Of a DNA stretch of 64,000 nt, positions 1-7,546 are shown piece by piece. The notes under the pieces were generated by a model. That model was not told the DNA's origin and searched no databases. It was given only the letters and a program-made list of their open reading frames with translations. The position numbers were made by a program, and so were the translations under genes. Each line of letters opens with the position of its first letter. Positions within the stretch are counted from its first letter, which is position 1. The stretch is taken from assembly GCF_947494555.1 (NCBI RefSeq), contig NZ_CANLVF010000006.1, positions 449,014-513,013 of the forward strand, read 5' to 3'. The DNA is from an uncultured Roseibium sp. (GTDB lineage Bacteria > Pseudomonadota > Alphaproteobacteria > Rhizobiales > Stappiaceae).

Positions 1-527
1 GCCTTGCCATCGTCGTGTCGGTTGGCCTTGTCGCTATGGGGGCGGCGCTTTGGACAGGCCGGTCGGTTCAGGGCTGGGGCGGCGCCATCGGAGCGACACT
101 TGCCATTGTCGTGTTGGCACTGTTGTTCAGCCCTAGCGTGATCACCTCGCCGCAGCCCGGTGCGTCCTCTGTGGCAACAGCCGAATTCGGAGTATTCAAC
201 GTAGCGGAGCGAGACCGTCTCGTCTCGGCGGGCGAGGTCGTCTTCGTCGATGTGACAGCGGATTGGTGCATCACGTGCCAGGTCAATAAGCGCATTGCCC
301 TCAGCGACGGCGATGTACGCGCGGCATTGGAAGCGGAGGGAGTCGTGCCCCTGCAAGCCGACTGGACGCAGCGCGACGATAGCATTCTTTCGTATCTGAC
401 GAGCCACGGCCGCTACGGCATTCCGTTCAATGTGGTCTACGGGCCCGGCGCGCCGGACGGGATCGTGCTGCCTGAGCTTTTGACCCGCGGAGCCGTCCTA
501 GACGCCCTTCGGGAGGCGCAAGGTTAA
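1..527 (+). CDS. DsbD/ScsB-like thiol:disulfide interchange protein, C-terminal part (5' end outside window)
   Basis: The frame is open from the first bases of the window, so this is the C-terminal end of a longer protein. A hydrophobic segment (GAIGATLAIVVLALLFSP) is followed by a periplasmic thioredoxin-like domain carrying WCITC, the CxxC redox motif typical of the gamma domain of DsbD and ScsB. Family members pass electrons from cytosolic thioredoxin across the inner membrane to periplasmic thiol proteins. The DsbA-like domain encoded at 2664-4031 could be a partner, but that is inference. A LysR gene on the opposite strand overlaps its stop by 4 bases, so the two genes converge tail to tail. 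DsbD versus ScsB cannot be decided without the upstream sequence. Confidence 0.85.
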   Translation, partial: LAIVVSVGLVAMGAALWTGRSVQGWGGAIGATLAIVVLALLFSPSVITSPQPGASSVATAEFGVFNVAERDRLVSAGEVVFVDVTADWCITCQVNKRIALSDGDVRAALEAEGVVPLQADWTQRDDSILSYLTSHGRYGIPFNVVYGPGAPDGIVLPELLTRGAVLDALREAQG

Positions 528-1432
528 GCGCCGCGCCCCTCGATGAGATCAAGCTTGTCGGAAACGGCGTCGTATAGATACTCGCGGAAACTGCGAAGTC
601 GTACACTGTCCCGCAGGTCCGGATGGGTCAGAACCCACAGCGACGTATGCGGAACCGGTCGTGCGCCGGGTACCCGCTGAAGTCCCGGTTCGAGGTCGCC
701 CATCATGCATGGTAGAAAGGCCATACCAAGGCCACGCTTGGCAAAAGCCATCTGAACAAACACGTCGTCGAAACTGCCGGTGACTGGCATGGGCTCCAGC
801 CCCGCCGAGTGAACCCATTTTGGATATTCGACAACGTCATCCCATCCAAGCCAACGTCCGTTTCGATCGGATCCTGTAAAGACATGTGACTCGATGTAAC
901 CGGCCGAGGCATAGGCACAAGACGCCTGAGTCGCCAGGTTGCGCCCAACCAGGTAGTCAGGCGGTGAATTGCCTTGCGATGTAAAACGCATTGCGATGTC
1001 AGCTTCCCGCTTTGACAGATCAAGAAGGTCCTCGGTTATATCGAGGATCAGGTTAACGAGTGGATTTTGCTCAACGAAGCTGGCTAGGTCGTCGGTCAGA
1101 ACGCAAACGGCCATTGGTAACGGAAGAGTAAAGCGGACGTCGCCGGACAGCTCGCGGTCCCGTCCCGCGACGGACCGTTCGGCAGAATGCATTGTTTCTT
1201 CAATCGTTCGCGCCGATCCAAGCAGGTCTTCGCCCGCCGAGGTTATCAGCAAGCCGTCCGACGTCCGGTCAAAGAGTCGGGTCTTTAACGCAAATTCAAG
1301 CGCATCCATTCTGCGGGACACCGTGGAGTGCGCGACCTTCAAGCTATCTGATGCACCGCGGATCGAACCCGCACGCGCGACGGCGAGAAAGACCTTCAAA
1401 TCGTTCCAATCGACAGACACCGTGGAGATCAC
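524..1432 (-). CDS. LysR-family transcriptional regulator
   Basis: A 302-residue protein of normal LysR length. The N-terminal winged helix-turn-helix (residues about 8-67) contains the pattern LKVFLAVARAGSIRGAS and HSTVSRRMDALE, and is followed by a LysR substrate-binding domain. It is transcribed divergently from the secreted SRPBCC gene at 1591, with 158 bp between the two starts. By the usual LysR arrangement it may control that gene and the esterase-DsbA fusion behind it (inference). The effector is unknown. An alternative start lies a few codons downstream at the Met before SVDWNDL. Confidence 0.93.
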   Translation of the reverse strand: MISTVSVDWNDLKVFLAVARAGSIRGASDSLKVAHSTVSRRMDALEFALKTRLFDRTSDGLLITSAGEDLLGSARTIEETMHSAERSVAGRDRELSGDVRFTLPLPMAVCVLTDDLASFVEQNPLVNLILDITEDLLDLSKREADIAMRFTSQGNSPPDYLVGRNLATQASCAYASAGYIESHVFTGSDRNGRWLGWDDVVEYPKWVHSAGLEPMPVTGSFDDVFVQMAFAKRGLGMAFLPCMMGDLEPGLQRVPGARPVPHTSLWVLTHPDLRDSVRLRSFREYLYDAVSDKLDLIEGRGA

Positions 1433-1590
1433 CTTTGGCTAAGACGCTGTATTTTCGTTCGTGTGTGGATGTCACACTTCAATATAGCCGGTGTTCCATT
1501 TTTCGTCCAGGGCGGCCCCTAAATAGAACATAAGGTGCATTTTCGAATGGTGTAGTTTTTGCGCGCAGGTACCCAACCAGGAGGATTCCC

Positions 1591-2646
1591 ATGCGCCTGA
1601 TTTCTGCTCTCAAGACAACCGCCGCCATTGTGGCCGTTGCCACAAGTCTCGCGGCTACCGCACCTGTTGCGATCGCTCAGGAAATGCCGCCGCGTGTCGT
1701 CGGCGCGGTCATGGTCGACGAACTGACCATGGCACCGATGCAATTTACAATTGAAGTCGAACTTGCCGCCTCGCCAGCGGACGTCTTTGCGTTCGTCACA
1801 GATGCCGACAACGTCGCCAAAGTGGTAGATGGCGTGGACGCCGCGATGATGGCCGCTGACGGCATGTCTCGCGATCTGACCTTGTCCGACGGTAGCAAGA
1901 TCAAAGAGATCATCCATGTCAACGACGCCGACAAACTTTCGTTCGCCTACAGTCTGGCCGACGGCAACCCGATGGGGTTCTCGAACCACCTTGGCGTCCT
2001 TCAGGTACGTCCTGCCGAAGAGCGCGAGGGCTCGGTTGTGAGCTGGCAGCAATATTATGATGGACAGGCCAGCAAAGAGGATCTCGAGCTTTACACGAAC
2101 GCCGCGGCCAGCCTGGCTTCGGAATTGGGCGGTTACATTGCGGGTACCCATACCGGAATTGCCGACGTGACGCTCACCCATACCCGGGTGTTCAACGTTT
2201 CGGCGCAGGAGGTCTGGGCTGAGGTTGCCGAGAACTACGCCAATGCTCACGAATGGTCGAGCGTGATCGAGTCCATCGAATTTGAGGACACGGATGGAAA
2301 AGTCGGCGACGTTCGCGCCTGCTTCATCCCCGGTCTTGGTGGCGCGACCCGCGAGATCATCACACGGTACGACGAAGATAATCTCACCTATGCTTACGCG
2401 ATCGAAGAAGGTATGCCTCCCTTTGTGACTACCAACGAGGCAGTGTGGAGCGTCGCACCGATCGACGAGAACACTTCTGAAGTTACGGTTTCGATCGTTT
2501 TCGAGACCGCCCCTGGTGTTCCACCGCAGGCCGTCGCATTCGCGCGGACGAATTTCTACATGTTCGCCGGGTTCGGTATCGACGATCTCAAGTACTTCCT
2601 CGAGAACGGGGAACCCTACGCCCGTCAGTTCCCGTCACCGACCTGA
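1591..2646 (+). CDS. Secreted protein with two SRPBCC (START/polyketide-cyclase-like) domains
   Basis: A 351-residue protein. The start is supported by AGGAGG 6-7 bases upstream. Residues 1-29 form a signal peptide (hydrophobic core ending APVAIA-Q), so the product is periplasmic or secreted. Two repeated SRPBCC-like halves follow (about 45-180 and 185-340). Each has the family pattern of a strand with VFAFVTDADNVAKVV or EVWAEVAENYANAHEW, as in polyketide cyclase/dehydrase-like ligand-binding folds. A ligand-binding role is known for the fold, but the ligand cannot be read from sequence. It probably shares an operon with the esterase-DsbA fusion that begins 17 bases after its stop. Confidence 0.8.
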   Translation: MRLISALKTTAAIVAVATSLAATAPVAIAQEMPPRVVGAVMVDELTMAPMQFTIEVELAASPADVFAFVTDADNVAKVVDGVDAAMMAADGMSRDLTLSDGSKIKEIIHVNDADKLSFAYSLADGNPMGFSNHLGVLQVRPAEEREGSVVSWQQYYDGQASKEDLELYTNAAASLASELGGYIAGTHTGIADVTLTHTRVFNVSAQEVWAEVAENYANAHEWSSVIESIEFEDTDGKVGDVRACFIPGLGGATREIITRYDEDNLTYAYAIEEGMPPFVTTNEAVWSVAPIDENTSEVTVSIVFETAPGVPPQAVAFARTNFYMFAGFGIDDLKYFLENGEPYARQFPSPT

Positions 2647-2663
2647 TCGCAAAGGTGCTGCAC

Positions 2664-4031
2664 ATGCTTAGATTCAAGTCAATGTTGATGGCACTTGGCG
2701 TGGCAGCTACTCTTCTTGCTGTGGCACCGACCGGTGCCACAGCGCAGTCGGCATCCGAGACGGTCACGCTGACAACTGGAGTCGGCGAAGTCGAAGCCCG
2801 GATCATGCGCCAGGCTGACATGCCTGGCGCCGCGCTGATTGTCGGGCTTCACGGCTACGGGATGGATGCCAGGCAGATTGAAACCCTTGTCAACGTCGAA
2901 CCCCAGGCGGATCACGCCTTTGTTGCGCTCCAGGCGCCTGTTCCCGTAGAGGGCGGAGGCGGAGCTTGGTACCCGGTTGACGACAGCTCTGGCTTTGTCG
3001 CCGTTGACCCCGATGACGTGCGCTTGAATGCGGAATGGGTCGCCAGCGCGACCTCTGCGCTGGTTACTGAGACTGGCACGGACCCGGCGCAAGTCTATAT
3101 CGTTGGCTTCAGCCAAGGCGCGTCGATGACGCTTGGTCTTGCGTTGACCCACCCCGATGTCGCTGCGGGCTACGTCGCTTTCGCAGGCGGGTTACCACCC
3201 GGGGTCCGCGCCGAGGACTGGACAGTCGAAGACGGCGCACCTGTTCTTTTGGGGTATGGCACTCGCGACGCGCGATTTAGCGCCGAGGAACTGGATGCAA
3301 CAGTCGCCACGCTTTTAGAAGCTGGGTTATCCGTTCAATTGGAAACCTTCCCGGTCCCCCATGTCGTCAGCGGGGCCGGACGCCGCGCAATTGCAGCTTG
3401 GATAGACGACCGGATCGCGGGTGTGCCAGTAGCACAAATTCGGCCACTTCCCATTGCGGTCACAGCTGCGCCGGACACCGGCGCTGAGCCGGATGCCGTG
3501 ATTGCCGAAGCTTTGGCCGCGGCAGAGGCACGAGGCGGCTACTTCGGGAACCCCGACGGCGATCTCGTGATCTACAAATTCTTCGACTTCAACTGCTCCA
3601 TCTGCCGGATCGCACACCGACAGATGGGTCGTTTCCTTGCGCAAATGCCCGACAACACGCGCGTCGTCGCGGTGGACGTGCCGTTGATCGGGCCAGGTTC
3701 GCGCGAAGCAACGGCACACACATTCTCGCTCGTGTCCCCTGACGATTACAACCGCGCCTACCACGCGTTGATGGTCGGACGGGGTCAGATAAACGGCGTG
3801 CGGGCCTTGCGCGAACTTGAGAAACTCGGAATCTTGCCAGGTCTGACCGACACTCAGGAAGCGATCGACGCCTACCAGAACGAAATGCGGATCAACACTG
3901 CCGCGATGCGCGCTCTTGGGATACAAGGAACGCCAGGCTTCTATGTCCGGCTTGCAGATGGTCGCGAACAGGCCTTTACCGGCTGGGATGCTGCTGCGAT
4001 CGCCGCTTTCGTAGGTGTCACACTCGAATAA
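2664..4031 (+). CDS. Secreted fusion: phospholipase/carboxylesterase-type hydrolase + DsbA-like thioredoxin domain
   Basis: A 455-residue protein from the ATG at 2664, which has AAAGG upstream; a GTG at 2655 is possible. A signal peptide ends about ATAQ. Residues 55-250 form an alpha/beta hydrolase of the phospholipase/carboxylesterase type with a complete-looking triad: Ser150 in GFSQG, Asp202 in YGTRDARF and His233 in PVPHVVS. After a proline/alanine-rich linker (about 260-290) comes a DsbA/ScsC-like domain with Cys311-Ser-Ile-Cys314 and the cis-proline loop GTPGFY near 422-427. Both activities are known separately. Their fusion is unusual, and no frameshift or premature stop is visible at the junction. 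Membership of an envelope redox pathway with the DsbD-like gene at the left edge is inference. Confidence 0.82.
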   Translation: MLRFKSMLMALGVAATLLAVAPTGATAQSASETVTLTTGVGEVEARIMRQADMPGAALIVGLHGYGMDARQIETLVNVEPQADHAFVALQAPVPVEGGGGAWYPVDDSSGFVAVDPDDVRLNAEWVASATSALVTETGTDPAQVYIVGFSQGASMTLGLALTHPDVAAGYVAFAGGLPPGVRAEDWTVEDGAPVLLGYGTRDARFSAEELDATVATLLEAGLSVQLETFPVPHVVSGAGRRAIAAWIDDRIAGVPVAQIRPLPIAVTAAPDTGAEPDAVIAEALAAAEARGGYFGNPDGDLVIYKFFDFNCSICRIAHRQMGRFLAQMPDNTRVVAVDVPLIGPGSREATAHTFSLVSPDDYNRAYHALMVGRGQINGVRALRELEKLGILPGLTDTQEAIDAYQNEMRINTAAMRALGIQGTPGFYVRLADGREQAFTGWDAAAIAAFVGVTLE

Positions 4032-4293
4032 TCTTGCAGCAAAAGAGTCACGTTTCCACGACCGTAAACGTCATTTTCAGAGTGAAAGTCAGGTGCACTA
4101 AGAACCTTGCTTACAATGAGACGACGCTGTGAATCTGGGCGCCAGTGCTTCAAAAAGTGTCTTTTTGGGCAGCAGCGTTTCTTGGCTTGTTCTGCTCCCA
4201 ACGCGGGCAAATACCTAGTGGCGCGAGTCCACCCCTGCGGATCGAAATAACATTCATTTGCAAAGTGGACCTTCATGCAAATCACTGGAAAAG

Positions 4294-4349
4294 TCCGCTT
4301 TCCGCCCAATCCGTGAATTTGCTGCGCCTCAAATGAACGTCTGCTTTCG
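4294..4349 (-). repeat. Dispersed repeat, left inverted copy
   Basis: The reverse complement aligns over about 57 bases with 6484-6540 (roughly three quarters identical by eye). The shared blocks are GACGTTCA, AATTCAC and GGGCGG followed by AAGCG. The two copies face each other around the metallophosphoesterase and TniQ-like genes. Such short high-copy intergenic repeats are common in Rhodobacterales-type genomes; the copy number here is not known. Confidence 0.6.
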
Positions 4350-4419
4350 GGCGCAGCCTAATATGCGGCGGACGTCCGACATGCGGGCGCATAGCTGCCA
4401 TTGATTGAGACCACTGTCT

Positions 4420-4614
4420 ATGGCGGCTAATAACCAAGCGGTCGATCTGGATAGTGCATTTTTGAAGTTGCGAACCGAGAATTTGGTGAAGAGTTTAAGT
4501 TCACACATGTATGAGATGTTTCTTCTGAACAAGGCAACTTCGAACCACGGCCCGTCAGGTGCGATGAAGTCTCTGAAAAAGCACTTCGTTTCACCAGAAA
4601 ATGGCTCCGATTGA
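4420..4614 (+). CDS. Possible small protein or gene fragment, unknown
   Basis: A 64-residue frame from ATG 4420. The translation (SAFLKLRTENLVKSLSSHMY and on) has a plausible composition with amphipathic helices, but no known motif and only a weak ribosome-binding site. It lies in a repeat-bearing intergenic stretch, so it may be a decayed remnant rather than a working gene. Confidence 0.2.
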   Translation: MAANNQAVDLDSAFLKLRTENLVKSLSSHMYEMFLLNKATSNHGPSGAMKSLKKHFVSPENGSD

Positions 4615-4813
4615 TAGACGAGCTTCCGCCACATCAGACCGGCCTCTCGCTTTGGTGAACCTGTTAGGCTACCTCGAACCAGATCCTGCTCTTGCCCGCA
4701 GTATTTGGAAAACACCGAAGTAAGTTCGATCTCGTTCAAACATGTGACTGATTTCTCAAGCTACATGGCGTCTCAAGTAAACTTTCAGCTATTCGGAAAT
4801 TGGAACTTCAATC

Positions 4814-5356
4814 GTGACAACCTTTTTCACAAGCGACACACACTTCACCCATGACCGAATCTTGAAATTGGCCAACCGACCATACCGTTCCATTCAGGAG
4901 ATGGAAAAAGCGTTCATCCAAAACTGGAATGCCACCGTTTCTCGAGAAGACACAGTGTGGCACTTGGGAGATTTTGGATTTGACGAAATATCTCCGGGCA
5001 AAGCCGCCGAGCTCTTCCATCGCCTTAACGGAAAGAAGAACCTGATTTTAGGAAACCACGATCCTTCCCACCTCCCAACCCTACCCTGGGAAAGCACAAG
5101 GACCAGCATCGAGATCTCAGTCGAGGGTGAATGCGTTTTTTTGTGCCATTATCCCTGGATGACGTGGCCGGGTGCTCGCAAGGGTGTAATCCACTTATTT
5201 GGGCACTTGCACGGAAAGTGGCTTGGAACTGACCGCTCCACAGATGTCGGTGTAGACGCATGGGGCTATAAGCCGGTCTCGCTTCCTGAGATAAAACGGC
5301 GTCTGGCGAAATTGAAGCCAAACGAAATATTGAAAAAGACGGGAGCGAGGATGTGA
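4814..5356 (+). CDS. Calcineurin-like metallophosphoesterase
   Basis: A 180-residue single-domain phosphoesterase starting at GTG 4814. All metal-ligand motifs are visible: SDTHF with Asp8 and His10, GDF with Asp53, GNHD (81-83), CHYP with His112 and GHLHG with His131/His133. This set defines the dinuclear-metal phosphoesterase fold; the short form resembles the YmdB/YfcE-like and phage-borne small enzymes. It stands alone on its strand, with repeats on both sides and a TniQ-like gene downstream, which suggests an accessory or transferred module. The substrate is unknown. Confidence 0.9.
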   Translation: MTTFFTSDTHFTHDRILKLANRPYRSIQEMEKAFIQNWNATVSREDTVWHLGDFGFDEISPGKAAELFHRLNGKKNLILGNHDPSHLPTLPWESTRTSIEISVEGECVFLCHYPWMTWPGARKGVIHLFGHLHGKWLGTDRSTDVGVDAWGYKPVSLPEIKRRLAKLKPNEILKKTGARM

Positions 5357-5554
5357 CGACACTCTTTTGGTGTTTTGCTCATCCCGTTTAGACAAGGACA
5401 AACGAGATTTAGCAGAATAGTTGTTTTTCGTTCCTGGTTTTATCCGATCGCATCTTAGGCTCAGTTTGGGTTCTAACATACCGCCCGCAAAGGTCGGGAG
5501 ACCGTCCACTCTATTCGGTCGGCGGCGAAGGCCGCCAACGTTCATGCCAACACC

Positions 5555-6412
5555 ATGCGAAAAATATTTGAACGGGAAGGTTTTCATGACAACACGGATA
5601 TCTCCCCCCTTCCAGATCATCGGGTTATCACGTCAAACGAGAGACTTGACACGATCATCTCCGAGCTTCGAGAGGCAGTGCCAACGTCTTCCGTTATGGA
5701 GCGCATGCAAATCCCCAAACACTACCTGACGAGCATGATCGCACAGGGGTATTTGCGAACCATCACCGGATCCGATCAGCGCGCGAACGCAAAACATCAA
5801 TTCTTCCCTCAGGACGTGACCAGAGCGCTGACGCGAATGTTCGAATGTGCGGAAATAATTTCCGAATATTCCGATCGGCACCTCACGGTGCCGGAAGCGC
5901 GGGCAGTTGCGGTGACTTCGATCGATTTCATCATGAGTTTGGTGTGCGATGGCAAACTGAAATGGAAAGGACGGCTTCCGGGGTCTGAAGTGTTCCCGCA
6001 CCTTCTTGTCGACGTGGACGAAGTTCTCACGCTCGTTCGTCACGAGGCACAAGGTTCTGGAATTCCAAAGCGACACATCGAGAATCATATTCCCGGCATA
6101 GGCAAGCATGTCTTGAGTTTCATCGAGGCCGGATTGCTCGAGTTGGTTGAGGAGTTCAGCCCTGACGCCCGCCGGATGGTGCCGGTGATTTCCAGGGAGA
6201 GTGCTGATGCATTTGCGGAAAACTATGTCACATTAGGTGCACTCTCCAAAATGCACAGTCTTCACCACCGACAGGTGCGAAGCATATTGAGTTCTTTTGG
6301 AATCTCACCGGCGTTTGATCCTGCCGACATTGGCACGTACGTTTACGAACTCCGTGCACTTAAGGAGGCGGCACAGCGAGAAACGCAAATTTGGAAGATC
6401 GATGTGAATTGA
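5555..6412 (+). CDS. HTH-rich protein resembling the C-terminal half of TniQ-like proteins
   Basis: A 285-residue protein, all helical in appearance. It shows repeated helix-turn-helix-like blocks, such as SSVMERMQIPKHYLTSMIAQG near 50-70 and VTLGALSKMHSLHHRQVRSIL near 225-250. It ends in a block (GISPAFDPADIGTYVYE) like the C-terminus of TniQ-family proteins, which target Tn5053/Tn7-type transposition. No zinc-finger N-terminal TniQ domain is seen, so it may be a truncated remnant or a stand-alone DNA-binding protein. The TniQ link is from memory of the family and is moderate at best. The gene contains a copy of the palindrome CGGAAATAATTTCCG (5850-5864). Confidence 0.5.
   Translation: MRKIFEREGFHDNTDISPLPDHRVITSNERLDTIISELREAVPTSSVMERMQIPKHYLTSMIAQGYLRTITGSDQRANAKHQFFPQDVTRALTRMFECAEIISEYSDRHLTVPEARAVAVTSIDFIMSLVCDGKLKWKGRLPGSEVFPHLLVDVDEVLTLVRHEAQGSGIPKRHIENHIPGIGKHVLSFIEAGLLELVEEFSPDARRMVPVISRESADAFAENYVTLGALSKMHSLHHRQVRSILSSFGISPAFDPADIGTYVYELRALKEAAQRETQIWKIDVN
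5850..5864. repeat. Palindrome CGGAAATAATTTCCG
   Basis: A perfect 15-bp palindrome inside the TniQ-like gene. The identical 15-mer recurs at 59019-59033, and close variants lie at 31750-31764, 35666-35680 and about 61250-61262. It is probably a protein-binding site; the protein is unknown. Confidence 0.55.
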
Positions 6413-6914
6413 CCGTTTGAACATCGAACCATTGTCTGCATTGCTCCCCCATTTGGGACGTTTGATGAACTGAGACCGCATCCCGAACGCGGACGTTCAA
6501 TCGAAATGCAGCTAATTCACAGCATGGGCGGGAAGCGAACGTTTGTTGCGGAATGAACGAAACTCCGAAAACGCAGAACTGGCGGTCGGCACTAACCTGC
6601 TGTTGGCGCAGCACCATTCAACGGGTCGCTGTTCGCCCAAAGCTACAGCGGATAAAGCTCAGCTGGAATCATTTGATGGCGTAGATTTGCTCCTGCGGCC
6701 AGGCGCGTCGTGCAGCGCGATACCGTGTATCGGGCAAACGGTGCAACGCAGCCGATGAGCAAATCTATGTCACCCTTATCATTTTGAAGTCGTGATCAAA
6801 TCAACGAGGCCAGGCCGGATGATTTTTGTTTCAGGCCGCGTTGGCCCGAGACCCGGCAAAACATGCCGGACTTTACTGGTTGCAATATTTGAGACGGGAA
6901 GCCAGTTTGGATAC
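6413..6914. other. Non-coding stretch with the right copy of the dispersed repeat
   Basis: About 500 bases without a supported gene. It contains the repeat copy at 6484-6540 and the region ahead of the ANTAR gene. Open frames here show no family features. An in-frame upstream extension of the ANTAR gene to 6792 gives residues with no match to the family, so I leave it non-coding. Confidence 0.5.
6484..6540 (+). repeat. Dispersed repeat, right copy
   Basis: Pairs in inverted orientation with 4294-4349 (shared GACGTTCA, AATTCAC, GGGCGG, AAGCG). Together the two copies bracket about 2.1 kb containing the metallophosphoesterase and TniQ-like genes. Confidence 0.6.
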
Positions 6915-7544
6915 ATGGCCGAGACAGTAAATATTCGTTTGAAACCGACCGTGCTACACAGAGCAATGCTGATTGATGCGCAGCCCGAGCGAGCGCATTT
7001 GTTCGCGTCTTTCATGGCGGATCGCGGATGCCAGGTGTCGGCGACTGCGAGATCGGTTGCCGAAGTCCTCACGCAGCGCGGTGATGTCTGGGGTGCAGAA
7101 GACGATATCAGCTTGCTGGTGCTCTACACGACGGATCTTTCGGTGAAGGACGTCAAGGATATCGAAGAGCTGACCAAAGCAATCGACAAGCCCCTTCTCG
7201 TCATTACGGAAAGCAGCGACCCCCAGGTGGTGGCGAACGCCATCGCGGCGGGTGCCTCGTTCTGCCAGCCACTTGGTGTCAACGCGGACAGGCTTCAGTC
7301 TGGCGTCTTCGGCGCAATTGAAGTTCACAAGCGGCTTCTGAGCTTGCAAAAAGAGCGGGATCAGGCGGTTCAGGGCTTGAGTGAACGCAAACTCATCGAC
7401 AGGGCCAAGGCAATCGTTATGGAAAGTCGCGACCTGAGCGAGCCTGACGCGTTCGCGTACATGCAGCAACTCTCAATGACCCGCAACACACCGCTGGCAG
7501 AGATTGCCCGCTCGATCATTGCCGCCAAGGACCTGCTGGGCTGA
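6915..7544 (+). CDS. ANTAR-domain response regulator, NasT/AmiR-like
   Basis: A 209-residue protein from ATG 6915. The N-terminal two thirds resemble a receiver domain (RAMLIDAQPERAHLFASFMADRG, then SLLVLYTTDLS). A coiled segment leads to a C-terminal ANTAR domain (about 150-205: ERKLIDRAKAIVMESRDLSEPDAFAYMQQ), which in this family binds paired hairpins in leader RNA and prevents termination. NasT and AmiR control nitrogen-source genes. It converges on the sigma-54 activator gene with only 2 bases between the stops. The adjacent cyanate operon is the obvious candidate target (inference). Confidence 0.85.
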   Translation: MAETVNIRLKPTVLHRAMLIDAQPERAHLFASFMADRGCQVSATARSVAEVLTQRGDVWGAEDDISLLVLYTTDLSVKDVKDIEELTKAIDKPLLVITESSDPQVVANAIAAGASFCQPLGVNADRLQSGVFGAIEVHKRLLSLQKERDQAVQGLSERKLIDRAKAIVMESRDLSEPDAFAYMQQLSMTRNTPLAEIARSIIAAKDLLG

Positions 7545-7546
7545 GG

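Larger units (their letters stand above)
4032..4813. other. Non-coding stretch with one copy of a dispersed repeat
   Basis: No convincing gene of normal size is seen. It holds one dispersed repeat copy at 4294-4349. A short open frame at 4420-4614 (+) would encode 64 residues that look protein-like but match nothing I recognise; it may be a gene fragment. A minus-strand frame at 4329-4739 has no recognisable features and I do not support it as a gene. Confidence 0.5.

Noticed and set aside
4329..4739. Minus-strand frame of 136 residues
   Set aside because: No motifs, overlaps a dispersed repeat, and no clear ribosome-binding site.
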